Assembly (NCBI GenBank): GCA_964487255.1 | Contig: CAZAQV010000001.1 | Location: 258,841-322,840, forward strand | Direction of reading: 5' to 3' | Origin: CAZAQV01 sp964487255 | GTDB lineage: Bacteria; Myxococcota_A; Polyangia; Polyangiales; CAZAQV01 | Length of the DNA stretch: 64,000 nt | Part shown: positions 17,719-26,010 of the stretch, in pieces | Numbering within the stretch: the first letter of the stretch is position 1 | Layout: each line of letters starts with the position of its first letter | Position numbers and translations under genes: made by a program | The notes under the pieces: model-generated | Database searches by the model: none | What the model saw: the letters and a program-made list of their open reading frames with translations, nothing else | Told to the model about the DNA's origin: nothing

Positions 17719-19779
17719 ATGCGTTATTTGCCGGTTGTTTGTGTGGCGATCGCCGCAGGATGTAGCCCGGAGTCCATCGGGGAAGGGCCTGGAGGTTCAG
17801 GACCAGCAGAAGAGATCGTGGGCGAGAAGGGAGATCGGTGGAATTCCGAGAATGCCCCGACCCGCTTCAACGACGATTTCGACTTCGTGCTGGCAGACCT
17901 TCCTGACAAGGGTGAGGCCCCGACGAAAGCCTGGCCGTCGAGCTACTTCCCAAACTATCAAGACAGCATCAACGATCGCTGGAACGGTTCGTCGGAACTT
18001 TCTCCGGCGGAGAAGTACGACAAGGCCTTCAACGGCTGGACGCCGGAGGCCGACTTTATGGACCTGCGCCCCTTTCGAGCGGGAGAGTCCGAAACCGGTG
18101 AATGGGACCCAGAGTACTATGAGAAGCTCGGGCCGCTCGCGAACTACATTTCCAACCACCGCAACGCATATGGGCAAAACCAGGGCAACCTAGACGCGCG
18201 AGATGGCGTGGACAGCGATGACGACGGCGAGATCGACGAGCTCGATGATAACGATGGCGTCGAAACGTGGTTTGGGCTTTGCCACGCATGGGTTCCGGCT
18301 TCGATTCTCGAAGATCGTCCTCTCAAGGCCGTCGAACACAACGGGGTGACGTTTGAGGTTGGAGATTTGGAGGCGCTCTTGATTTTGGCTTATGACCGAA
18401 CGCCATCTTACGGAATTGGCGGGCGTTGTAACGATGGCACGGACGAGGAAGACAACGCTGTCGAACGCGACGAGCACGGCCGGGCTCTCAACGTCAAATG
18501 CCGGGACACGAACCCGGGTTCGTTTCACGTGATCCTTGCCAACTACTTGGGTAAGCACGGCCGCATGTTCGCCGAAGACGTAACCTACGACTTCGAGGTC
18601 TGGAACCAGCCTGTCGTGTCCTTCGAGGTCGACAGTATGACTGAGGTCTCCGTCGCAGACGCGCATCGCCTTCTGAACTACGATGAGGACAATTGCTTCG
18701 AGATGGACGGAACACCGATCGATGGCTGTCAGTTTCTCGGCGATACCGACTACGCCTTCAATCCTGATGCGACGACCCTCTATGACGTGCGCGTCAGCAC
18801 CGGGTACATCGTCGAGTCTTGGCCCTCCACACAGCCCGCCGACCCAGACGACCACACGCGAACCAAGCGTTACACATACATTCTTGAGGTCGACGCAGAC
18901 GGTAAGATCATCGGCGGCGAATGGTACGGTCGTTCGCGGACGGACCACCCAGACTTTCTCTGGAGCCCGCGAAAGCTCACGCGTTCAAGCGTCTCCAACC
19001 TCGACCTCGAGGATATTCGCATGCTGGTCCGCAAGTCTCGCGAAGACGTGACCCCCACCGAGGGCAAGGTCTTCAAGTCTGAGCCTGATGTCGCGATCCC
19101 AGACAACGACACCACGGGTGTGAGTGACACCATTGAAATCAGCGAGAGCTTCGACATCGACGGGCTCAACGTGTCGCTGGACATCACGCACACCTACCGC
19201 GGCGATTTGGTGGTGGAACTCAGTAAGGGGAGCACGACAGTGACGCTTCACGATGGTGCCGGTGGCAGTCAGGACGACCTGGTGACCGCCCTCGCCGTGT
19301 CAGACTTCGACGGGCAGAGTGCGCAAGGAACCTGGACGCTGACCGTCAGGGACACGGCGCGCGTGGATACAGGCACGCTCAATAGTTGGTCCCTTGGCTT
19401 TCAAAATACCGAGCCACCCTCGCCCCGTGGCGGGACCTTTGAAAGCACCGCTCGGGTGGATATACCCGACGGAGACCGTCAAGGGGTCACGACGTCGATC
19501 TCGGTTCCTAGTGGAACCCAAGGTGCGAAGGTTGAGGTCGCTTTCGATATCACCCACAGCTACATCGGTGACCTCGCTGTGTATGTCCAAGCGCCCGACG
19601 GCCAGTATTGGGAGTTGCACAACCAATCCGGTGGTCGGACCGCTGACATCCAACGCCGCGTCGAGTTGTCGCCAGGGGTCACAGGGCCAATCGAGGGCGA
19701 ATGGAAGCTGTGGCTCTTCGATGTCTACGGGCAGTATGACGGCTACTTGAATCGCTGGTCGATCACGTTTTCCGACTAG
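17719..19779 (+). CDS. Lipoprotein: transglutaminase-elicitor-like domain plus two P-domains
   Basis: 686 residues from the ATG at 17719 (GAGGAAA just upstream; longer forms enter the intergenic region). The lipobox is VAIAAGC. Residues about 130-330 resemble the transglutaminase-elicitor family: WFGLCHAW with C188, DTNPGSFHVILAN with H270, and FEVWNQPV with N296, a plausible Cys-His-Asn/Asp triad for protein crosslinking or proteolysis. Residues about 455-570 and 575-686 are two proprotein-convertase P-domains (DITHTYRGDLVVEL...GTWTLTVRD...LNSWSLGF, repeated as DITHSYIGDLAVYV...GEWKLWLFD...LNRWSITF). The family assignment is from recalled motifs; the P-domains are clear. It stands alone downstream of the parS sites. 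Confidence 0.8.
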   Translation: MRYLPVVCVAIAAGCSPESIGEGPGGSGPAEEIVGEKGDRWNSENAPTRFNDDFDFVLADLPDKGEAPTKAWPSSYFPNYQDSINDRWNGSSELSPAEKYDKAFNGWTPEADFMDLRPFRAGESETGEWDPEYYEKLGPLANYISNHRNAYGQNQGNLDARDGVDSDDDGEIDELDDNDGVETWFGLCHAWVPASILEDRPLKAVEHNGVTFEVGDLEALLILAYDRTPSYGIGGRCNDGTDEEDNAVERDEHGRALNVKCRDTNPGSFHVILANYLGKHGRMFAEDVTYDFEVWNQPVVSFEVDSMTEVSVADAHRLLNYDEDNCFEMDGTPIDGCQFLGDTDYAFNPDATTLYDVRVSTGYIVESWPSTQPADPDDHTRTKRYTYILEVDADGKIIGGEWYGRSRTDHPDFLWSPRKLTRSSVSNLDLEDIRMLVRKSREDVTPTEGKVFKSEPDVAIPDNDTTGVSDTIEISESFDIDGLNVSLDITHTYRGDLVVELSKGSTTVTLHDGAGGSQDDLVTALAVSDFDGQSAQGTWTLTVRDTARVDTGTLNSWSLGFQNTEPPSPRGGTFESTARVDIPDGDRQGVTTSISVPSGTQGAKVEVAFDITHSYIGDLAVYVQAPDGQYWELHNQSGGRTADIQRRVELSPGVTGPIEGEWKLWLFDVYGQYDGYLNRWSITFSD

Positions 19780-19923
19780 TCGCAGCGATCTGATCGCCCG
19801 GCGGTGGAACAAAGCAAGAGACCATATCCGGAGCATCTGGTGTTCGAAACGTGCACAAAGCCGTACCGGTTTCTGAAATCACTTGTGTTTTTGTTGGACC
19901 AGATGTTGCTTTAGATCTGGCTT

Positions 19924-20790
19924 GTGTTGATTGAGAGCGCACAACCGCCGGCTATAGATGAATCCCTCGCGTGGGATGAAGAGGGAACCGTTCCCGTGTC
20001 GCTTGGCACGGTTGCCGGGCGGTATGCGCTACAGCATGAACTTGGCCACGGAGGGATGGGCGCCGTTTTTTCTGCGCTCGACCTGCGTACGGACGAGACG
20101 GTCGCTGTGAAACTCATGGGCGACAAGCGTTCCTGCTCACGTAAGGAGCGCTTCTTGCGTGAAGCCGATGCGACCTTGGCGCTCCGGCACCCAAACATCG
20201 TTCGCTTGCTCGATTTTGGAATCGATGAACGCAATGGCTACTTTCAAGTTCTGGAGCTACTCGTTGGAGAGACTCTCTTCGAAAGAATGACAGAGGGGGT
20301 TCCGCTGAGTGCGCGTGAAGCAACCAGTATCGTGCACGCTGTCTTGGGAGCGCTTCAATTGGCGCACCAACAAGGCATTGTTCATCGCGATCTCAAACCG
20401 GAGAATATCTTCTTGGCTCAAGAGAGTGGGGCTCTTGTTCCCAAGCTTATCGACTTTGGTATCGCGCGCGAGCTTGGTTCCGTGGATCGCATCACGAGCG
20501 ACGGGCTTGTTCTGGGCACGCCGCTTTATATGGCGCCTGAACAGATTCGCGGGAACGACGTTGGGCCAGCGGTTGATTTTTGGGCGCTTGGGATAATCAC
20601 TTATCAGCTTGCATTTGGCGCGCGGCCGTTCCAATCACGCAATTTGCCAGACCTTTATTTTGAACAGACGAGGGGCCTCCGCAAGCTCCCTTTTGAGCAC
20701 CCGCTTGGGGCGTTGATTCTTGCCTGTTTAAGCTTCGACCCGAACGTTCGCCTTTCCGCTATCGGCGAGTTCTTCCCGGCTGTCGACTGA
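19924..20790 (+). CDS. Soluble serine/threonine protein kinase
   Basis: 288 residues from a GTG start. Hanks-type motifs are intact: glycine loop GHGGMG (residues 41-46), VAVK with K63, HRDLKPEN with catalytic D156, DFG at 177-179, and GTPLYMAPEQ. Unlike many bacterial kinases it has no membrane helix or extracellular sensor and ends soon after the C-lobe, so it is cytoplasmic and probably activated by partners. Such kinases are abundant in myxobacteria. It is a single gene with about 145 bases upstream; a weak inverted repeat, CCAGAT...ATCTGG, precedes the start. Confidence 0.92.
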   Translation: MLIESAQPPAIDESLAWDEEGTVPVSLGTVAGRYALQHELGHGGMGAVFSALDLRTDETVAVKLMGDKRSCSRKERFLREADATLALRHPNIVRLLDFGIDERNGYFQVLELLVGETLFERMTEGVPLSAREATSIVHAVLGALQLAHQQGIVHRDLKPENIFLAQESGALVPKLIDFGIARELGSVDRITSDGLVLGTPLYMAPEQIRGNDVGPAVDFWALGIITYQLAFGARPFQSRNLPDLYFEQTRGLRKLPFEHPLGALILACLSFDPNVRLSAIGEFFPAVD

Positions 20791-20857
20791 GCCGATTCGC
20801 GCGCAAAAAAAGCCTGTCTGATGCGCCTGTCGCGATCAGTGTGGTAAGCCAGCGCGC

Positions 20858-21694
20858 ATGGCGATCAAACCTGAGGCCGTCGGCCAGAGTACCGAGCCAC
20901 TGACCCACAACTACCGCTGGCAGGACGTGGCGTTGTATGCCCTAGGCGTCGGCGCCAAGCGTGACGAGCTCGACTTTCTGTTCGAGGATCGAGGGCCGCA
21001 AGTTCTGCCGACGTATGCGGTGATTCCGGCCTACGAGGCCAACAAAGACCTCTTTGATGTGGTCGGCGGCGACATGAAAGGCGTCGTTCACGGCGGACAA
21101 ACCATTCGCCTGCATCGTCCCTTCAAGCCTGAGGACACCCTGACCACGATTGGAAAGGTCGAGGGGATCTACGACCTTCGTAGAATGGCCACGTCGATCA
21201 TCTCGACGCAGACCACGAACGGAGCAGGTGAGCTCGTTGCCGAAACAGAGTGGGAAATCATCTACCGCTTCGACGGTGGCTTTGGCGGAGAGCCACCGCC
21301 TCGTCGTCCCAAAGCGCGGCCGCCGGAGCGTGACCCTGACTTTGTGCATGAAGAACGGACTCTCCCCGAGCAGGCTCTGCTCTACCGGCTTTGCGGTGAT
21401 TACAACCCGCTTCACGCCGACCCCAAACTGGCCGAAGAGGTCGGATTTGGCGCCCCCATTCTTCACGGACTGTGCACGTATGGATTCGTCGGTCGAGCGG
21501 TGCTCGCCAATTGCTGCGGCTCGGATCCATCGAAGTTCAAGGCGCTTTCAGGACAGTTTCGCAAGCCGGTGTGGCCCGGCGATACGCTCATCACCGAGGG
21601 GTGGCGCGAGGACGAGCGGGTGATCCTGCGCGTATCGACCAAAGAGCGCCCTGGTGAGTATGTGGTCGCCAACGCCTGGGCTGAGGTAGCGTAA
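20858..21694 (+). CDS. MaoC-family (hydratase 2) enoyl-CoA hydratase
   Basis: 278 residues, the length of the two-hotdog hydratase-2 enzymes that add water to trans-2-enoyl-CoA to give (R)-3-hydroxyacyl-CoA. The C-terminal hotdog holds the signature YRLCGDYNPLHADPKLAEEV and FGAPILHG, with D181, N183 and H186 as the catalytic set. The N-terminal half (GGDMKGVVHGGQTIRLHRP, WEIIYRFDGGFGGEPPP) is the inactive hotdog that widens the substrate tunnel, as in eukaryotic MFE-2. A thiolase lies one gene downstream in the same direction, which suggests a fatty-acid or polyketide-like beta-oxidation role. Confidence 0.88.
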   Translation: MAIKPEAVGQSTEPLTHNYRWQDVALYALGVGAKRDELDFLFEDRGPQVLPTYAVIPAYEANKDLFDVVGGDMKGVVHGGQTIRLHRPFKPEDTLTTIGKVEGIYDLRRMATSIISTQTTNGAGELVAETEWEIIYRFDGGFGGEPPPRRPKARPPERDPDFVHEERTLPEQALLYRLCGDYNPLHADPKLAEEVGFGAPILHGLCTYGFVGRAVLANCCGSDPSKFKALSGQFRKPVWPGDTLITEGWREDERVILRVSTKERPGEYVVANAWAEVA

Positions 21695-21726
21695 CAGTTG
21701 ACGCGCAACGGGAAGTTGCTGTCCTG

Positions 21727-22378
21727 GTGCAATCGCTTTACGGTGATGAGCCCCGTGCGGTGCGAGACGCTTCTATGGCGCTGTTGGCAAAAACCAAGCA
21801 CATGGACGATGCGAGGGTGCGCGCTCTGATGGGCGAGTTCGTAAGTGCCGTGCGCCGCAAGGGTTACGCGATTTCGGACGCGCGCCGCCTCGACTGGGTG
21901 CTCATCAACATGTTCAAAGACGCGGTCTTGGCAGGCCATGATCCGAGGCCATCGTTCGCCTTGCTCGCTTTGATTCGTCCCTTGCATCGCAAGCCATTTG
22001 TGGGCGGTGATGGGCTGAATCATGATGTGGAGGGCGCTGAGCGCACGATCGATGATCCGCAACTTTCTCGTCCAGCACGTTCGCCAGAGGGCGGACTGTC
22101 AGCGCAAGGGGTGGTCGACCTGCAAGAGCAACGTCGCGCAAGACATCGTGTCCCGGCGGCCGCCCGATGCGATTCGGGACCGTGTGCCCACCGTTCCACT
22201 CTCCGACGTAGAGGCGGTCACAATGGCATCTCGGCTTCGGCATGGTCTTCGGGTATTTCTGCCGGATGACGCGCGTGCGTGCCAAGCCGAGCGCGAACTA
22301 GCTGCGCTGGGCTCAAAGCTCCAGTGCAGGGGACAGAGCGTGAGCGAGGGCATGGTGCCCGCTGCTCCAATGTTCTAA
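21727..22378 (+). pseudogene. Hypothetical gene, probably frameshifted
   Basis: A frame from the GTG at 21727 looks coding for about 95 residues (VRDASMALLAKTKHMDDARV, RRLDWVLINMFKDAVLAG). The rightward +1 frame then takes over: after a stop at 22016 it is open to 22378 with coding-like ending (FLPDDARACQAERELAALGS). The first frame runs on in less convincing sequence to 22269. One gene of about 217 codons with a single frameshift between 22019 and about 22250 explains both halves and fits the hydratase-thiolase spacing. The alternative is two short genes or no gene. The family is not recognised. Confidence 0.45.
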
Positions 22379-22388
22379 AACCCTAGGG

Positions 22389-23582
22389 ATGAAAATGCTC
22401 CCGAGAGAAATCTGGATCTGTGGTGCGAAACGAACGCCTTTCGGAACGCTCAGCGGTGCGCTCAAGTCGGTGAGCGCGAACGACCTGGCGGTGCACGCGG
22501 CGAAAGCGGCGATCGAGCAGAGCGGTATTCCGGCTGAGGCGTTCGGTCATGTTGTGCTCGGCAATGTGCAACAGACGAGCCCGGATGCGATTTACGGCGC
22601 GCGCCATGTCGGACTCAAGGCGGGGCTGCCCATCGAGACGCCCGCCATCACCGTCAATCGCCTGTGCGGCTCGGGCTTCCAGGCGGTCGTGACGGCCGCA
22701 GAGCAAATTCTTCTCGGCGAAGCGCAGGTCGTGTTGGCCGCAGGCAGCGAGAACATGTCGCAGGCGCCGCATTCGATTTGGGGGATGCGTGATGGCGCTG
22801 CGAAGTTCGGCCGACCACCACAGCTCGTCGACACGCTATGGGAAGCGCTCACCGACTCGTATTGCAACACGCCCATGGCGATTACCGCGGAAAACCTGGG
22901 TGACAAATACGACGTCACGCGTGACGCGGCCGATCGGTTTGCCTTGCAGTCGCAACAGCGCTGGGCGGCTGCCAACGAGGCCGGTGCTTTCAAAGAAGAA
23001 ATTGCCCCGTTGCAGATCAAGGTCAAGCGCAAGGACGTGACGTTCGACAAAGACGAGCACCCTCGTCCCGAGACGACGCTGGAGACGCTGGCCAAACTGC
23101 CGCCTGTTTTCAAGAAGGACGGATTGGTCACGGCGGGCAACGCCTCTGGCATTTGTGACGGCGCTGCGGCGCTCGTCGTCGTCGACGGCGAATGGGGCAA
23201 GTCGCAAGGGCTCGAACCGCTGGCGAAGCTTCTCAACTGGGGCGTTGCTGGAGTGGAGCCGACCTTGATGGGCATCGGCCCGGTGCCTGCGATTCGCCAG
23301 GCCCTCGACCGACAGGGGCTGAAGATCGGTGATGTCGACCTGTTCGATGTCAACGAGGCTTTCGCGCCGCAGTTTCTCGCTGTGCAACGTGAGCTGGGTC
23401 TCCCCGATGATAAGACCAACGTCAACGGCGGCGCGATTGCGCTCGGTCATCCGCTCGGTGCCACCGGCGCACGGATCACAGCCAACTTGATCTACTCGCT
23501 CAAGAGCGACGGGGCGATCGCGGTCGGTTCGGCATGCATTGGGGGCGGCCAAGGCATCGCCGTGATCCTCGAACGCGTGTAG
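22389..23582 (+). CDS. Acetyl-CoA acetyltransferase-type thiolase
   Basis: 397 residues. It condenses two acyl-CoA or cleaves 3-ketoacyl-CoA. The acyl-accepting Cys is C93 in VNRLCGSGFQAV. The C-terminal motifs are NGGAIALGHPLGATGAR (H354) and SACIGGGQGIAVIL (C383, the proton-transfer Cys). NEAFAPQFLAVQRELG is also typical. The N-terminus MKMLPREIWICGAKRTPFG fits the family. With the hydratase upstream it forms a fragment of a beta-oxidation or acetoacetyl-CoA pathway; the dehydrogenase and ligase are not in view. Chain-length preference cannot be read from the sequence. Confidence 0.93.
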   Translation: MKMLPREIWICGAKRTPFGTLSGALKSVSANDLAVHAAKAAIEQSGIPAEAFGHVVLGNVQQTSPDAIYGARHVGLKAGLPIETPAITVNRLCGSGFQAVVTAAEQILLGEAQVVLAAGSENMSQAPHSIWGMRDGAAKFGRPPQLVDTLWEALTDSYCNTPMAITAENLGDKYDVTRDAADRFALQSQQRWAAANEAGAFKEEIAPLQIKVKRKDVTFDKDEHPRPETTLETLAKLPPVFKKDGLVTAGNASGICDGAAALVVVDGEWGKSQGLEPLAKLLNWGVAGVEPTLMGIGPVPAIRQALDRQGLKIGDVDLFDVNEAFAPQFLAVQRELGLPDDKTNVNGGAIALGHPLGATGARITANLIYSLKSDGAIAVGSACIGGGQGIAVILERV

Positions 23583-23708
23583 GACAAGCCCCGATATGTC
23601 GCAGAGGGTTTGATCCCCCATGGGACTGCCGAACCCGGACAACAGCCCCCAAACACACCGAAAACACGACGCTTTTTGTGTGGTACGAAAGCTGCACAGT
23701 ATGGGGGC

Positions 23709-24524
23709 ATGGGTAGAGAAAAACGAAAAGAGGGAAGCACGGGCTTGCAGAGCGCTGTGTTGGCGATTGGTCTTGGCGCGGCGGGCATCGTCGGGTTTCA
23801 GAACGTTGGCACGTCGTTCGACGAGGCTGTTCAGGAGCAAGTGAGCGCCTCACCGGTTGCGATCGGCTCGGGGGCTCATGCGGGATCAGGACAAGCCCCA
23901 CGCTACGAAGCGGACATGCATGAGGCATATCTGCTGTGCGAAACGAGCGGCGATTGCAACAGCGGCCAGGCCTGCCGAAGTGGGCGCTGCGAGAAGCTGG
24001 AGTATCAGGCACACGCGGGCCATGTCGAAGACACAACGCCTGACAAGGTCGAGTATGAAGCGGACATGCATGAGGCATATTTACTGTGCGATAGCAACGC
24101 AGACTGTGGAACGGGCCAGGCGTGTCACGGCGGACGCTGCGAAGACATCGAGTACGAAGCGGATATGCACGAAGCCGAAGTCAATCGTCCCCTGTACCCC
24201 GAGTACGAAGTGATCTGTGACCGGGACTTTTTGGCTGACGCCGGCGTATGGGACCCCAATATTCGCGAGACGCTCTCAATACACAGCGATGACGGATACT
24301 CCGTGGTTCCTGCGCTGAACCAACTGTCGAAACTGAGTGGGCTTTCGATGTCCCAAATCATCGAAGAGATACGCGTGAATAAAGAATTTCGTCGAGCTGT
24401 TGAGGTTCACCTGAACGACGATGGGACGTTTGATTACCACTGGCTTGCGAGCGACATTCAGAAACACGCAGATTACTACGGCGAGCAGATTCTCTCCGCG
24501 GTTGAAAGCCTCCTTGGTGCGTAG
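23709..24524 (+). CDS. Pilin-like-anchored Cys-rich repeat protein
   Basis: 271 residues from the ATG at 23709. The N-terminus EGSTGLQSAVLAIGLGAAGIVGFQNVGTSF resembles Flp/class-III pilins: a charged leader, a Gly before a hydrophobic helix, then VGTSFDEA. The body has two near-identical repeats beginning YEADMHEAYLLC, followed by a DC..GQAC..GRCE block, and a third partial repeat EYEADMHEAE. The rest, about residues 165-271, is helical (LNQLSKLSGLSMSQIIEEI) with no recognised fold. The protein is probably membrane-tethered with the repeats outside. The pilin likeness is by eye only. Neighbours: thiolase upstream and a DNDxDG lipoprotein downstream, not obviously co-transcribed. Confidence 0.72.
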   Translation: MGREKRKEGSTGLQSAVLAIGLGAAGIVGFQNVGTSFDEAVQEQVSASPVAIGSGAHAGSGQAPRYEADMHEAYLLCETSGDCNSGQACRSGRCEKLEYQAHAGHVEDTTPDKVEYEADMHEAYLLCDSNADCGTGQACHGGRCEDIEYEADMHEAEVNRPLYPEYEVICDRDFLADAGVWDPNIRETLSIHSDDGYSVVPALNQLSKLSGLSMSQIIEEIRVNKEFRRAVEVHLNDDGTFDYHWLASDIQKHADYYGEQILSAVESLLGA

Positions 24525-24665
24525 GCCGATGGCGGACTCATGGCCAGCGAACAGGGCCCCATTAGAGCGACGGAAGAGACCAAATTCCTTTGGAAACGTG
24601 GCTGGCAGATGCGCTGCACGACAGAGCTGCTAGACCATGGGCCTCAGCCCCAAGGAGCCCCTCTT

Positions 24666-25949
24666 ATGCTTAAGCCCACCCGACCTCTTCTCTGTTGTCT
24701 GACCGTTCTTCTTGCCGTGGCCTGTGGCGACGACAGCGGAAACAATGGCACCGACAGCAGCGTGCCCGACGCCACGACAAATCCCGACGGCGGCAACAAG
24801 GAGGGTGGTAACCCCAACTGCACGCCGATGCCTGCTGACACCGGTCGTGAGGTGGGAGCCATGTGTGGCGATGGCATCGACAACGATTGCAACAACTTTA
24901 TTGATTGCATGGATTTCGGCTGCACCGGTGCCATCGGTTTTTGCCCTGGCGTGGACGGCGCAGACTGCTCTTCGGCCGAAGCCGGTGACGAGAACACCGC
25001 GGGTCGGTGCGGTGATGGCTGCGACAACGATGGCGATGGCTACATCGACTGTGAAGACAACGATTGCTACGCCGAAGGCGCTGGATGCCAAGCGGAAGGC
25101 TCGGCCGCAACCTGCACCGACGGCGTCGACAACGACAAGGACAACTTCATCGATTGTATGGACTTCGACTGCGAGGACAATCGCGTGTGCGTGCTTGAGA
25201 CCACCAACGCCAAATGCTCCGATGGCGCAGACAACGACGATGATGGTAAAGAGGATTGCGCCGACGAAGACTGCCAAGGCCAGCACATTGTCGTTTGTGA
25301 TGGCGAAACCCCGGTCGAAATCGCTGAAGCCGACTGGGCAGCGGCCGCGAAAGACAAGTGCAGCGACGGCTCTGCCAACGGTGGCGAATTCATCGATTGT
25401 AACGACTTCGATTGCCAACGCGTGGTCGAGGCCTGTGGGGATTATCGCTCCGAGGCTGGTAGCGACTTGTGTTCGAACGAGCAAGACGATGATGGTGACG
25501 GCCTCACAGATTGCGAAGACCCTGGCTGCAATAGCGAAGGGCCGACTTCAGAAACGGTCGCGTGCGGAGCGAGCGCGGGCAAGACACCAGACGAGCTCTG
25601 CGCAGATGGCGCTACCAACGACGACAATGACTTCATCGACTGCGAGGACTTTAGCTGCCAGCGCGATCCGAGCGTGACCGTTTGCGAGGAGAAGGTCGAA
25701 AACTCCGATGCGCTGTGCAGCGACGGCGCGGACAATGATGGCGACGGCTTCATCGACTGTGACGATCGAGACTGCAGTCAGAACCGTTACGTGACCGTTT
25801 GTGAGTCGAGCCCTGCCAAGTGCAGCGACGGCATCGACAACGACGGCAACGGCGATCCGGACTGTAGAGACGACGGCTGCCGCAACTCGGCGGTCTGCAA
25901 TACGATCGAAGTCAACAACGCCGACGGCGGCGTGCCCGACGCCGGCTAA
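24666..25949 (+). CDS. Lipoprotein with nine DNDxDGxxDC repeats
   Basis: 427 residues from the ATG at 24666, with AAGGAG eight bases upstream. The lipobox is LAVAC followed by GDDSGNN. After a Thr/Asp/Gly linker the protein is nine repeats of C.DG.DNDGDGFIDC.DxDC type (CGDGIDNDCNNFIDC, CTDGVDNDKDNFIDC, CSDGADNDGDGFIDC and so on), the same unit as in the genes at 5981 and 7406. Several units have lost Asp residues (CSDGSANGGEFIDC). It is likely a surface lipoprotein with many calcium-type loops. A strong hairpin follows the stop. Confidence 0.85.
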   Translation: MLKPTRPLLCCLTVLLAVACGDDSGNNGTDSSVPDATTNPDGGNKEGGNPNCTPMPADTGREVGAMCGDGIDNDCNNFIDCMDFGCTGAIGFCPGVDGADCSSAEAGDENTAGRCGDGCDNDGDGYIDCEDNDCYAEGAGCQAEGSAATCTDGVDNDKDNFIDCMDFDCEDNRVCVLETTNAKCSDGADNDDDGKEDCADEDCQGQHIVVCDGETPVEIAEADWAAAAKDKCSDGSANGGEFIDCNDFDCQRVVEACGDYRSEAGSDLCSNEQDDDGDGLTDCEDPGCNSEGPTSETVACGASAGKTPDELCADGATNDDNDFIDCEDFSCQRDPSVTVCEEKVENSDALCSDGADNDGDGFIDCDDRDCSQNRYVTVCESSPAKCSDGIDNDGNGDPDCRDDGCRNSAVCNTIEVNNADGGVPDAG

Positions 25950-25957
25950 GCCGCAAC

Positions 25958-25990
25958 AGTCTCAATCGGGCCCCGGCTCCGATTGAGACT
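25958..25990 (+). terminator. Hairpin downstream of the repeat lipoprotein
   Basis: A perfect 12-bp stem, AGTCTCAATCGG at 25958-25969 with CCGATTGAGACT at 25979-25990, and a 9-base loop. It lies 9 bases after the stop codon. No T-run follows, so it is either a Rho-assisted or mRNA-stabilising hairpin rather than a textbook intrinsic terminator. Confidence 0.7.
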
Positions 25991-26010
25991 CCCCATGGTA
26001 GACTGCCCGC

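Noticed and set aside
18521..18534. CGTTTCACGTGATC in the transglutaminase-like gene
   Set aside because: Only the left half and centre match parS, and it encodes the conserved FHV residues; listed only as supporting context.
21463..22062. Leftward 199-residue frame opposite the hydratase end
   Set aside because: It overlaps the hydratase and lacks coding character.
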